A DNA stretch of 12,175 bases from JBJSXF01 sp046086225 (GCA_046086225.1 JBJSXF010000003.1:1-12175); one strand, 5' to 3'; shown: positions 1 through 6,993, counted from the first letter of the stretch. Notes: generated by a model from the sequence alone, not told the origin. Numbers and translations: made by a program.

Positions 1-929
1 AGCAGGCCGTCACCGCCGTCGCCGACGCCATCCAGCGCTCGCGCGCCGGCCTCAGTGATCCCAATCGGCCGATCGCCTCCTTTCTGTTCCTCGGCCCCAC
101 CGGCGTCGGCAAGACCGAGCTCGCCAGGGCGCTCGCCCAGTTCCTGTTCGATGACGAGCAGGCGATGGTCCGCATCGACATGTCCGAGTACATGGAGAAG
201 CGCACCGTCGCCCGCCTCATCGGCGCGCCCCCCGGCTACGTCGGCTACGACGAGGGCGGCCAGCTCACCGAGGCCGTGCGGCGCAAGCCCTTCTCGGTCG
301 TGCTGTTCGACGAGATCGAGAAGGCCCACCCCGACGTCTTCAACACGCTCCTGCAGATCCTGGAGGACGGGCGCCTCACCGACGCGCAGGGTCGCACGGT
401 CGACTTCAAGAACACCGTGATCATCATGACGTCCAACCTGGGCACGGCCGACCTCAAGAAGTCGTCGCTGGGCTTCGCCCGGGCCGACGAGCACGTCACC
501 TACGACAAGATGAAGGAGAAGGTGCACGAGGAGCTCAAGCGCCATTTCCGGCCCGAGTTCCTCAACCGCATCGACGACATCATCGTGTTCCACCAGCTCT
601 CGAGCGAGGAGATCACGGAGATCGTCGATCTCCTCATCAAGCGGGTGCGCGACCAGTTGGCCTCGCAGGGGCTCGGCTTCGAGCTCACGACGCCGGCCAA
701 GCTGCTCCTCGCCGAGCGGGGCTACGACGCAGCGCTCGGGGCCCGGCCGTTGCGGCGGGCGATCCAGCGAATGGTCGAGGACCCGCTCGCCGAGAAGATC
801 CTGTGGAAGGAGTTCCACGCGGGCGAGACGATCGTGGTCGACGCCCACGAGGGCGAGATCGTGTTCTCGTCGATCCCGGGGGTCGAGCCGCCGCCGGTGG
901 AACTCGCCGGGAGCGGCACGACGGAGTGA
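1..929 (+). CDS. clpC: Clp protease ATP-binding subunit ClpC, C-terminal part (5' end outside window)
   Basis: Reading frame is open from base 3; 308 residues precede the TGA at 927-929. This is the second AAA+ module (D2) of a class I Clp/Hsp100 unfoldase, which threads substrates into the ClpP peptidase in the cytoplasm. Numbering from the first visible residue: Walker A GPTGVGKT 31-38, pore loop GYVG 78-81, Walker B LFDE with D103-E104, sensor-1 N145, arginine finger R189 in FLNR, sensor-2 R248 in GARPLRR. An LGF tripeptide at 156-158, between sensor 1 and the arginine-finger helix, lies where ClpP-docking loops sit in ClpC/ClpA. The FHQL and KMKEKVHEEL-type segments are also ClpC-like, so I prefer ClpC to ClpB. 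The stretch RIDMSEYMEK (residues 55-64) is more like ClpB. The N-domain, D1 and middle domain cannot be seen. A hairpin follows the stop codon, and radA-disA lie downstream as in Bacillus. Confidence 0.92.
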   Translation, partial: QAVTAVADAIQRSRAGLSDPNRPIASFLFLGPTGVGKTELARALAQFLFDDEQAMVRIDMSEYMEKRTVARLIGAPPGYVGYDEGGQLTEAVRRKPFSVVLFDEIEKAHPDVFNTLLQILEDGRLTDAQGRTVDFKNTVIIMTSNLGTADLKKSSLGFARADEHVTYDKMKEKVHEELKRHFRPEFLNRIDDIIVFHQLSSEEITEIVDLLIKRVRDQLASQGLGFELTTPAKLLLAERGYDAALGARPLRRAIQRMVEDPLAEKILWKEFHAGETIVVDAHEGEIVFSSIPGVEPPPVELAGSGTTE

Positions 930-935
930 GCCGGC

Positions 936-961
936 GGGCCGCACCTTCCGGGGTGCGGCCC
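936..961 (+). terminator. GC-rich hairpin after clpC
   Basis: A perfect 10-bp inverted repeat, GGGCCGCACC (936-945) and GGTGCGGCCC (952-961), with a 6-nt loop TTCCGG, begins 7 nt after the clpC stop. There is no T tract, as is common for hairpins at gene ends in high-GC actinobacteria, so termination itself is inferred from position and stem strength. Confidence 0.6.
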
Positions 962-983
962 GACTGCTTCCGGGGTTCGGTCG

Positions 984-1007
984 CGCGACTCGGTTCCCGA
1001 GGTCGCG
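984..1007 (+). other. Second hairpin in the clpC-aquaporin gap
   Basis: CGCGACTCGG (984-993) pairs with CCGAGGTCGCG (997-1007) over 10 bp with one bulged base and a 3-nt loop. It lies 23 nt after the first hairpin. It could be a second terminator element or part of an operator for the aquaporin gene; the sequence does not decide between these. Confidence 0.35.
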
Positions 1008-1009
1008 AT

Positions 1010-1033
1010 GGTTCTCGGACCGGTTCTCGGCCC
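1010..1033 (+). repeat. 12-bp tandem repeat upstream of the aquaporin gene
   Basis: GGTTCTCGGACC (1010-1021) is followed directly by GGTTCTCGGCCC (1022-1033), one mismatch in 12. The core GGTTC also occurs at 974 and 992, so four GGTTC copies start at 974, 992, 1010 and 1022 (steps of 18, 18 and 12). The tandem pair lies about 45-68 bp before the aquaporin start, where an activator or repressor could bind. Function is inference only. Confidence 0.4.
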
Positions 1034-1064
1034 GGATATCCACCACCGGGGCGTGGGTCTGACG

Positions 1065-1070
1065 CACACT
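1065..1070 (+). promoter_or_regulatory. Possible -10 box of a leaderless aquaporin transcript
   Basis: CACACT ends 7 nt before the ATG at 1078. Only the A at position 2 and the T at position 6 of the actinobacterial TANNNT pattern match, but these are its two most conserved bases. The spacing equals that of better matches before radA and cysS in this window, and no Shine-Dalgarno sequence is present. No -35 box is recognisable. Confidence 0.3.
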
Positions 1071-1077
1071 TCCCCGT

Positions 1078-1806
1078 ATGAAACCTGCGCTGCGCATCGC
1101 GATCGCCGAGGCGATCGGCACCATGATCCTCGTCGTCGGCGGTCCGGGCACGGCAGTGCTCGCCACCGGGAACTTCGGCGACCTTTCGGTCGGGATCCTC
1201 GGGGTTGCCATCGCCTTCGGCTTGAGCCTCCTGTGCGCGGCCTACGCGATCGGTTCGATCTCGGGCTGCCACATCAACCCGGCCGTCACCTTCGGCCTCT
1301 GGGCGGTAGGAAAGACGAAGACCCGGGATGTGCCGTGGTACGTGGGCGGTCAGGTCATCGGCGGTCTGCTCGGCGGGCTCGTGATCTTCTTCGTGGCGAA
1401 CAGCGTCAGCGACTGGGCGGGGGCGGAGCTCACCGGGTTCGCGTCGAACGGCTACGGCGAGCACTCGCCGGGCGGGTTCGGGCTCGGGGCGGTGATCGTC
1501 ACCGAGATCGTGTTCACGGCGCTCTTCCTCTTCGTGATCGCAAGCACGACCCGGCGGTCGATGCCGGCGGGCTTCACCGGGATCACCGTGGGCCTCATGC
1601 TCACCCTCATCCACCTCATCACGATCCCGGTCGACAACACCTCGGTGAACCCGGCCCGCAGCATCGCGACCGCCGTGTTCCAGGGATCGTGGGCGCTCTC
1701 GCAGCTCTGGGTGTTCATCGTCTTCCCGATCGTCGGCGGGGTGATCGGCGCCGTGGTGTGGCGGGCGATCGTGCCCGCCGAGGACGATCCCGAGCCGGTC
1801 GAGTAG
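1078..1806 (+). CDS. aqpZ: Aquaporin Z-type water channel (MIP family)
   Basis: 242 residues, close to the 231 of E. coli AqpZ. It forms a tetrameric inner-membrane channel for passive water flow. Both half-helix NPA motifs are present, N67-P-A (in HINPAVTFGLW) and N191-P-A (in NTSVNPARS). By alignment with E. coli AqpZ F43/H174/T183/R189, the aromatic/arginine selectivity filter is F47, H179, T188 and R194, the narrow water-selective form rather than the glycerol-facilitator form. The FASNGYGEHSPGG loop (121-133) and FQGSWAL (201-207) match AqpZ nearly exactly. Six hydrophobic helices are evident. The C-terminus ends in an acidic tail (AEDDPEPVE). There is no Shine-Dalgarno sequence before the ATG; a leaderless mRNA is possible. 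Hairpins on both sides (936-961, 1825-1843) suggest a single-gene unit inserted between clpC and radA. Family assignment is secure; the regulation is inferred. Confidence 0.95.
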   Translation: MKPALRIAIAEAIGTMILVVGGPGTAVLATGNFGDLSVGILGVAIAFGLSLLCAAYAIGSISGCHINPAVTFGLWAVGKTKTRDVPWYVGGQVIGGLLGGLVIFFVANSVSDWAGAELTGFASNGYGEHSPGGFGLGAVIVTEIVFTALFLFVIASTTRRSMPAGFTGITVGLMLTLIHLITIPVDNTSVNPARSIATAVFQGSWALSQLWVFIVFPIVGGVIGAVVWRAIVPAEDDPEPVE

Positions 1807-1824
1807 CCCCGGCCGACGCGGGTG

Positions 1825-1843
1825 CCCGCCCGGGCCGGGCGGG
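1825..1843 (+). terminator. Perfect GC hairpin after the aquaporin gene
   Basis: CCCGCCCGG (1825-1833) and CCGGGCGGG (1835-1843) form a perfect inverted repeat around one central G; in RNA about 7-8 pairs would form. It lies 19 nt after the aquaporin stop and before the radA -10 box, so it separates the two units. It has no T tract. Confidence 0.5.
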
Positions 1844-1870
1844 GAGGCGAACGGTGTCTCCGGGGCGCGC

Positions 1871-1876
1871 TACGCT
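1871..1876 (+). promoter_or_regulatory. -10 box for leaderless radA
   Basis: TACGCT matches TANNNT and is followed by GCGCCC and then the radA ATG at 1883. With this spacing transcription would begin at or next to the A of ATG, giving a leaderless mRNA, which is frequent in actinobacteria. No Shine-Dalgarno sequence precedes radA, which supports this. No convincing -35 box is seen. Confidence 0.6.
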
Positions 1877-1882
1877 GCGCCC

Positions 1883-3232
1883 ATGACCCGAACAGGTGTT
1901 CGTCTTCGGTGCCTCGCCTGCGGCCACGAGAGCCCGCAGTGGCTGGGCCGGTGCCCGGGCTGCGGTGAGTGGGGCTCCCTGGTCGAGGCGCCGGCGGCCG
2001 GTTCGGCGGCGGCGTCCGAGTCGCTCCCGCTGCCGATCGCGGAGGTCGACGGGCGGGGCGCGGGCCGGGTTCCCACCGGGGTCGGCGAGCTCGATCGGGT
2101 CCTCGGCGGCGGGCTGGTCGCGGGCTCGGTCACCCTTCTCAGCGGCGAGCCGGGCATGGGCAAGAGCACGCTCCTCCTCCAGGCCCTCGGAGCTGTGGCC
2201 GCGCCCGGTCAGCGGTGCCTCCTCGTCAGCGCCGAGGAGTCGGCGGCCCAGGTTCGGCTCCGGGCCGACCGCCTCGGCACCCTCGCCCCCGATCTCTTCG
2301 TCGTGAGCGAGACGTCGCTCCCGGCGATCGCCGGCCACATCGCGAACGTCGCCCCCGCGGTGTGCGCGATCGACTCGATCCAGACCGTCCACGATCCCGA
2401 GGCAACGGGCGCGGCGGGCTCGGTCACCCAGGTGCGCGACGGCGCGCAGGCGATCGTGCGCATGGCGAAGTCCCGGGGCATGGCGGTCCTCGTCGTCGGG
2501 CACGTGACGAAGGACGGCGGTATCGCCGGTCCGCGGGCACTCGAGCACGTGGTCGACACGGTGCTCTCGTTCGAGGGTGACCGCCACCACGAGCTGCGCA
2601 TGCTGCGGGCGTTGAAGCATCGCTTCGGGCCGACCGACGAGCTCGGTTTGCTCCGCATGACCGGCGGAGGCCTCGCCGCGGTCGACGATCCCAGCGCGCT
2701 GTTCCTCGGCGACCGACGGCCGGGCGCCACCGGGTCGGTCGTCACCTGCACGATGGAGGGGAGCCGTCCGCTCTGCGTCGAGGTGCAGGCACTGGTATCC
2801 GAGACGGGAGCACCGGTGCCCCGACGGGTGTCCCGGGCGGTCGAGCCCACGCGGCTGGCGATGCTGCTCGCGGTACTGCACGAGCGGGCCCGGGTCGCGT
2901 TCGACCGGGCCGACGTCTATGTGAGCGTGGCGGGCGGGGTCCGGCTCGCCGAGCCGGGAGCCGACCTGGCGGTGACGGTCGCCCTCGTGGGGGCACGGAT
3001 CGGTCACGCCGTTCCCGACGACACGGTCGTGATCGGTGAGGTCGGTCTCGGCGGTGAGGTTCGGCAGGTGCCGCATCTGGCCCGTCGGGTCACCGAGGCG
3101 CAACGGCTCGGATTCCGGCGTGCGGTGGTGCCGCCGTCCGCGCCCCCGGTGTCGGGCATCGAGCTCGTGCCGGTCGCCGATGTCGCCGGGGCCTTGCGGG
3201 CCACGGTCGGTGCCGCAGGGCGCGACGGGTAG
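1883..3232 (+). CDS. radA: DNA repair protein RadA
   Basis: 449 residues, normal for RadA (Sms), a RecA-like DnaB-type helicase that drives branch migration during recombinational repair. Domains: N-terminal C4 zinc finger with C10, C13, C24 and C27; RecA-like ATPase with Walker A GEPGMGKST (88-96); the RadA signature at K245-H-R-F-G249; then a Lon-protease-like C-terminal domain (about 290-440) including the PGADLAV segment. The signature is normally KNRFG; here Asn is replaced by His (codon CAT at 2618-2620). K, R, F and G are kept, so the protein is probably active, but the change falls in a motif essential in E. coli RadA. A TANNNT box 6 nt before ATG indicates a leaderless start. disA follows after 30 nt, the same pair as in Bacillus and Mycobacterium, where RadA and DisA are functionally linked. 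Confidence 0.96.
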   Translation: MTRTGVRLRCLACGHESPQWLGRCPGCGEWGSLVEAPAAGSAAASESLPLPIAEVDGRGAGRVPTGVGELDRVLGGGLVAGSVTLLSGEPGMGKSTLLLQALGAVAAPGQRCLLVSAEESAAQVRLRADRLGTLAPDLFVVSETSLPAIAGHIANVAPAVCAIDSIQTVHDPEATGAAGSVTQVRDGAQAIVRMAKSRGMAVLVVGHVTKDGGIAGPRALEHVVDTVLSFEGDRHHELRMLRALKHRFGPTDELGLLRMTGGGLAAVDDPSALFLGDRRPGATGSVVTCTMEGSRPLCVEVQALVSETGAPVPRRVSRAVEPTRLAMLLAVLHERARVAFDRADVYVSVAGGVRLAEPGADLAVTVALVGARIGHAVPDDTVVIGEVGLGGEVRQVPHLARRVTEAQRLGFRRAVVPPSAPPVSGIELVPVADVAGALRATVGAAGRDG

Positions 3233-3235
3233 GCT
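3230..3235 (+). promoter_or_regulatory. -10 box of a disA promoter overlapping the radA stop codon
   Basis: TAGGCT (3230-3235) matches TANNNT, and its first three bases are the radA TAG stop. Transcription would start near A3241, leaving a 22-nt leader with the Shine-Dalgarno GGGAGG at 3252-3257 before the GTG at 3263. This would let disA be expressed separately from radA. The -35 region is not recognisable, so chance remains possible. Confidence 0.4.
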
Positions 3236-3262
3236 TCCCCATTCCCCGGCCGGGAGGACGCC

Positions 3263-4333
3263 GTGGCCCAGCGCCGCTCGGAAGCCCTGTACGCCGCACT
3301 CCGGCTCGCCGCACCCGGCACGCCGCTGCGGGAGGGCATCGACCGAATCCTGCAAGCGAAGATGGGCGCGCTCATCGTGGTCGGTGACGGCCCCGACGTC
3401 CTCGGCATCTGCTCGGGTGGCTTCCTCCTCGACGCCGAGTTCACTCCGCAGCGCCTCTCCGAGCTGGCGAAGATGGACGGGGCGATCATCCTCGCCTCCG
3501 ATGGCAGCCGGGTGGCTCGGGCCAACGTGCACCTCGTCCCTGATCCCGACATCCCGACGAGCGAGACCGGCACCCGCCACCGCACGGCCGAGCGGGTCGC
3601 CCGGCAGATCTCGGTCCCGGTCGTGACCGTCTCCGAGGAGATGAGCCTCGTCTCGGTGCACGTGAAGGGACTCAAGCAGACGCTGGAGCCCGTGCCCCGA
3701 GTGCTCGCCCGGGCCGATCAGGCGCTGCAGATCCTCGGTCGCTACAAGACCCGGCTCGACGGGGTGACGGGTGCGCTCTCGGCGCTCGAGGTCGAGGATC
3801 TCGTCACGGTGCGCGATGTCGTGAATGTGCTCCAGAGGGCCGAGATGGTCCGCAGGATCGCCGAGGAGGTGGAGGGCTACGTCGTCGAGCTCGGCCTCGA
3901 CGGTCGCCTCGTCGAGTTGCAGCTCGAGGAGCTCACCGGTGGCGTCGACGAGGACCGACGGCTCGTGGGCAAGGACTACATCACCGATCCCGACGATGCG
4001 GTGGTGGCCGTCGCCGGCACCCGGCTGGCCGAGCTCGACGACGACGATCTCCTCGACCTCCGCAGCCTCACTGCGATCCTGCGCCTCCCCACCGACATCG
4101 ACCTCGATGCGCCCCTCCAGCCGCGCGGTCACCGGCTGCTCCGGCGGATTCCGCGGCTGCCCGAGGGCGTGGCCGATCAGGTCGTGGAGCAGTTCGGCAG
4201 TCTGGCCCGGATCATGCGGGCGAGCCTCGGTGATCTCGTGGAGGTCGAAGGGGTGGGCGAGGTGCGGGCCCGGGCCATCAAGGACGGTCTGCAGCGGGTG
4301 GCCGAGACGTCGATCCTCGATCGTTTCGCCTGA
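3263..4333 (+). CDS. disA: Diadenylate cyclase DisA (c-di-AMP synthase, DNA integrity scanning)
   Basis: 356 residues, the usual DisA length. It condenses two ATP to cyclic di-3',5'-AMP, a cytoplasmic second messenger, and in Bacillus patrols DNA and stops on branched intermediates. The N-terminal DAC domain carries the catalytic DGA (72-74) and RHR (105-107, in GTRHRTAE). A helical linker follows (about 145-290), then a RuvA-like helix-hairpin-helix DNA-binding domain (about 297-345, with VEGVGEVRARAIKDGL). The start is GTG at 3263, chosen because GGGAGG lies at 3252-3257 and the protein then begins at the usual DisA position. It is 30 nt after radA and 11 nt before the hydrolase gene. No c-di-AMP phosphodiesterase or carD is visible nearby; in Mycobacterium carD lies between this region and ispD. 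Identification is secure. Confidence 0.96.
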   Translation: MAQRRSEALYAALRLAAPGTPLREGIDRILQAKMGALIVVGDGPDVLGICSGGFLLDAEFTPQRLSELAKMDGAIILASDGSRVARANVHLVPDPDIPTSETGTRHRTAERVARQISVPVVTVSEEMSLVSVHVKGLKQTLEPVPRVLARADQALQILGRYKTRLDGVTGALSALEVEDLVTVRDVVNVLQRAEMVRRIAEEVEGYVVELGLDGRLVELQLEELTGGVDEDRRLVGKDYITDPDDAVVAVAGTRLAELDDDDLLDLRSLTAILRLPTDIDLDAPLQPRGHRLLRRIPRLPEGVADQVVEQFGSLARIMRASLGDLVEVEGVGEVRARAIKDGLQRVAETSILDRFA

Positions 4334-4344
4334 GGGAGGGAAGC

Positions 4345-5079
4345 GTGGCCGCGCCCGGAGAGGGACCGTTCGGAGATGTCTCGGTGGAGGAGCGGGTGCT
4401 CGATGTCGACGGCGTTCTCGTCGCGTCGGTGCACGCCCGACCCGACGGCATACCCCGGGCCGGGGTCGTCCTCCATCCCGACGTCGGCGGTCTCCGGCCG
4501 CTCTTCACCGATCTGGCCCGCCGCCTGGCGACCCACGGTCTCGCGGTCTGGGCGGTCGAGCCGTTCGCGTCGGTGCCGACGGTGCTCGCCGCAGGGGTCG
4601 AGGCCCGACTCGGAGCCATTCGCGAACTCGACGACGACCGGCAGCTCGCGATCCTTGCGGCGGCGGCCGACCGTCTGGTGGTGGACGACGACGTCGTACG
4701 GGTCGGTGTCGTGGGCTTCTGCATGGGTGGCCACTACGCGTTCAAGGCGGCGACCACCGAGCGGTTCGACGTCGCGGTGGCGTTCTACGGGATGCTGCGC
4801 ACCCCCGATGCCTGGGCGGGTCCCGGCCATCGCATCGAGCCGCTGGCGGGAGCCGCGGCCATGGTTCCCACCTTGGCGATTTTCGGATCGGTCGACCCCT
4901 GGACCCCGGCCGCCGACATCGAGGCATTGCGGGCGGCGTGGGCCGAGCGGACCGATTGCGAGATCCTCGAGTTCGCCGATGCCGACCACGGCTTCATGCA
5001 CGACCCCGATCGTCCGGCGCACCGACCGGCCGAGGCGGCCGCGGCCTGGTCTCGGGCCCTCGGCGTCCTCGCGCCCTGA
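4345..5079 (+). CDS. Dienelactone hydrolase family alpha/beta hydrolase
   Basis: 244 residues, the size of single-domain dienelactone hydrolases (EC 3.1.1.45 family), cytoplasmic, no signal peptide. The likely triad is the nucleophile C126 in GFCMGG, D184 in FGSVDPWTP and H215 in DADHGF, the Cys/Asp/His set typical of DLH. HPDVGGLRP (44-52) is the oxyanion-side loop, and VEPF (71-74) follows the second strand. A GTG start at 4345 is chosen because GGGAGGG (4334-4340) precedes it by 4 nt; the gap from the disA stop is only 11 nt, so it is very probably co-transcribed with disA. Nothing nearby suggests chlorocatechol degradation, so the true substrate is unknown; members of this family hydrolyse many lactones and esters. 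It occupies the site between disA and ispD. Confidence 0.88.
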   Translation: MAAPGEGPFGDVSVEERVLDVDGVLVASVHARPDGIPRAGVVLHPDVGGLRPLFTDLARRLATHGLAVWAVEPFASVPTVLAAGVEARLGAIRELDDDRQLAILAAAADRLVVDDDVVRVGVVGFCMGGHYAFKAATTERFDVAVAFYGMLRTPDAWAGPGHRIEPLAGAAAMVPTLAIFGSVDPWTPAADIEALRAAWAERTDCEILEFADADHGFMHDPDRPAHRPAEAAAAWSRALGVLAP

Positions 5080-5107
5080 GCGCTCGGCTGCGTCGGGAGC
5101 GGCATGG

Positions 5108-5113
5108 GAGACT
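5108..5113 (+). promoter_or_regulatory. Weak -10-like box before ispD
   Basis: GAGACT, then GCGGCA, then the ispD GTG at 5120. Only A2 and T6 of TANNNT match, but the 6-nt distance to the start codon equals that before radA. No Shine-Dalgarno sequence precedes ispD. Leaderless transcription is possible; read-through from the hydrolase gene is equally likely. Confidence 0.25.
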
Positions 5114-5119
5114 GCGGCA

Positions 5120-5758
5120 GTGGACGCCTGGGCCGTGATCGTCGCCGCCGGAGGGGGCACGCGGTTCGGGGGCGCGAAGCAGTTCGCGATGCTGGCGGGT
5201 ACGAGCGTGCTCGACCGGTCGGTCGCCACTGCGGTGGGCGCGTGCGCCGGGGTCGTGGTGGTGCTGCCGCACGACGGTGACTGGACGCCCCCGGCGGGCG
5301 TCGTCACGGTCGTCGGGGGCGCGACCCGGTCCGAATCGGTGCGGGCCGGGCTCGCAGCGGTGCCGGCGGCGGTCGAGATCGTCGCCGTGCACGACGCGGC
5401 CCGGCCGCTCGCCAGCCCCGGGCTCTGGGCGGCGGTCATCACCGCGGTCCGGTCCGGTGCCGACGCCGCGGTGCCCGGGCTCGCCGTGGCCGACACGGTG
5501 AAGCGGGTACGCGCCGGTTCGATCGTCGAGACCGTCCGGCGGGACGATCTCGTGCTGGTGCAGACCCCACAGGCGTTCCGGGCGAACGTGCTGCGCGACG
5601 CGCACGCGACCGGCGGGATCGGTACCGATGACGCCGCGCTCGTCGAGGCGGCGGGCGGGACGGTCGTCGTCGTCGCCGGCGAGGTGGCGAACCGCAAGAT
5701 CACCGAACCCGACGACCTCGTCTTCGCCGAGGCGATGCTCTCGACGACCCGATCGTGA
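5120..5758 (+). CDS. ispD: 2-C-methyl-D-erythritol 4-phosphate cytidylyltransferase
   Basis: 212 residues from GTG at 5120. IspD transfers CMP from CTP to methylerythritol phosphate, step 3 of the MEP isoprenoid pathway, as a cytoplasmic dimer. The CTP-binding loop AAGGGTRFGGAKQF spans residues 9-22, with R15 and K20 the expected catalytic basic residues. VHDAARP (90-96), the TPQAF segment, TDDAALVEAAG and the C-terminal NRKITEPDDL are all conserved. The frame stays open for a long way upstream, but conserved sequence begins just after this GTG; the ATG at 5104 is in another frame. There is no clear ribosome binding site. The stop TGA overlaps the GTG of the acyltransferase gene (GTGA, 5755-5758), implying translational coupling. 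Confidence 0.94.
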   Translation: MDAWAVIVAAGGGTRFGGAKQFAMLAGTSVLDRSVATAVGACAGVVVVLPHDGDWTPPAGVVTVVGGATRSESVRAGLAAVPAAVEIVAVHDAARPLASPGLWAAVITAVRSGADAAVPGLAVADTVKRVRAGSIVETVRRDDLVLVQTPQAFRANVLRDAHATGGIGTDDAALVEAAGGTVVVVAGEVANRKITEPDDLVFAEAMLSTTRS

Positions 5759-5799
5759 GCGATGCGCCCGTGAGCGACCAGTCCGTGAGCGATGCGGCC
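5755..5799 (+). repeat. Three 15-nt repeats at the acyltransferase start, each with an in-frame GTG
   Basis: Units begin at 5755, 5770 and 5785, each opening with GTGAGCGA; units 1 and 3 share GTGAGCGATGCG and differ afterwards in only one base. They encode three (M/V)-S-D units, and each GTG could serve as a start. The first unit overlaps the ispD stop. It may be local duplication giving alternative starts 5 codons apart. Confidence 0.75.
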
Positions 5800-6993
5800 G
5801 CTCCCGATGCCGTCGGAACCACACCGACCCGACCGGCCCGGCCCCCGCGCCGCCGTCGACGGCGGGCGCTCGGACACGTGCCCGCGCTCGACGGGTTCCG
5901 CGGGGTGGCGGTGCTCCTGGTGCTCACCTGGCACCTCCCGGTGCTGTCGCTGTGGTGGCTGACCCGGCGACCCGGTGGCGGGCTCTTCGGGGTCGACATG
6001 TTCCTCGTGCTGAGCGGCTTCCTCATCACCGGGCTGCTCCTCCGCGAGTCGGCCCGCACGGGTCGGGTGCGGATCGGCGCCTTCTACCGACGGCGGGCGC
6101 TGCGGCTCCTCCCCGCGCTCGTCGTGCTGCTGGGGGTCTGGCTCGTGTACGGCGGAGTCAGCGCGATCGAGCCGCGGACCGAGCCGGCGACATCGCTCTC
6201 GGTGCTCTTCTACTACTCGAACACGCGATGGTCGCCCGGCGTGTTCGAGTTCACCTACGGGCTCGGGCACCTCTGGACCCTGTCGCTCGAGGAGCAGTTC
6301 TACATGCTGTGGCCGTTGTGCTTCGCGGCCCTGTTCGCCTGGCGGCGTTCGGCGGTGGCCGCGGTCGGCGGGACGGTGCTCGCGATCGTCACGGTGTGGG
6401 CCGTGCGCAGCGCGCTCTACTTCGACGGGATGTCGACCCAGACGCTGTACCGGAGTCTGTTCAGCCGGGCCGACTCGCTGCTCATCGGTGCACTGGTCGC
6501 CCAGCTGTGGACGCGCGGGTTCGCGCCGCGACGCGGAGTGAAGCCGGCGGCGTGGATCGCCCTCGGCGGGTTCGTCTACGCGGCCTGGCGCGGACTCTCG
6601 TGGTCGTTCCTCTCGCGAGGTGGCTACACGCTGCTCGCGCTGGCGGTCGGGGTGATGATCCTGGCGGTGGTCGACACCGATTGGTCACCGCGTCGCGTGC
6701 TCGAGTGGGCGCCGCTCCGTGGGGTCGGCCGCATCTCGTACGGCCTGTACCTCTGGCACATTCCCGTGTACATCGTCGTGCAGCGGACCTTCCCCGACCT
6801 CCCGACCTGGCCCCGGACCGCGTTGGCGCTCGGGGCGACATTCGCGGTGACGCTCGGCTCGTGGCATCTGGTCGAGCAGCCGTTCCTGCGGTGGAAGGAT
6901 CGCATCGAGCGCCGGGCCCGGGCCGGGGTCGGTGCGTCGGCGCCGGCCGATCCCGGGGCGGTTGCGGTAACGGACGGAGGATTGGGGACATGA
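5755..6993 (+). CDS. Acyltransferase 3 family membrane O-acyltransferase (OafA/YrhL-like)
   Basis: 412 residues, an integral membrane protein with about ten hydrophobic helices. Members acetylate or acylate surface sugars, peptidoglycan, lipids or antibiotics using cytoplasmic acyl-CoA. Family marks: PALDGFRGVAVLLVLTWH with likely catalytic H60, FGVDMFLVLSGFLITGLLL, FYRRRALRLLP (110-120), H172-LWTLSLEEQFYMLWP, FSRADSLLIGALVA, ISYGLYLWHIPVY and VEQPFLRWK. No C-terminal SGNH esterase domain is present, so it is the short form. The N-terminus is cytoplasmic and very basic (six Arg, 32-37). The GTG at 5755 overlaps the ispD stop; GTG at 5770 and 5785 are alternatives. The stop overlaps the ispF ATG (ATGA, 6990-6993). 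Its position between ispD and ispF is unusual. A prenyl-linked glycan could be its substrate, but that is only a guess from context. Confidence 0.92.
   Translation: MSDAPVSDQSVSDAAAPDAVGTTPTRPARPPRRRRRRALGHVPALDGFRGVAVLLVLTWHLPVLSLWWLTRRPGGGLFGVDMFLVLSGFLITGLLLRESARTGRVRIGAFYRRRALRLLPALVVLLGVWLVYGGVSAIEPRTEPATSLSVLFYYSNTRWSPGVFEFTYGLGHLWTLSLEEQFYMLWPLCFAALFAWRRSAVAAVGGTVLAIVTVWAVRSALYFDGMSTQTLYRSLFSRADSLLIGALVAQLWTRGFAPRRGVKPAAWIALGGFVYAAWRGLSWSFLSRGGYTLLALAVGVMILAVVDTDWSPRRVLEWAPLRGVGRISYGLYLWHIPVYIVVQRTFPDLPTWPRTALALGATFAVTLGSWHLVEQPFLRWKDRIERRARAGVGASAPADPGAVAVTDGGLGT

Noticed and set aside
1008..1886. 292-codon plus-strand frame overlapping the aquaporin gene
   Set aside because: Out of frame with the aquaporin, which has both NPA motifs and the selectivity filter; Arg/His-rich shadow.
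1715..4132. 805-codon open frame on the minus strand
   Set aside because: It lies opposite radA and disA, which have full family motifs. Rich in Arg, Asp, His, Gly and Pro without domains, it is the usual antisense shadow of GC-rich codon use.
4177..6270. 697-codon open frame on the minus strand
   Set aside because: Opposite disA, the hydrolase, ispD and the acyltransferase; low-complexity composition and no recognisable motif.
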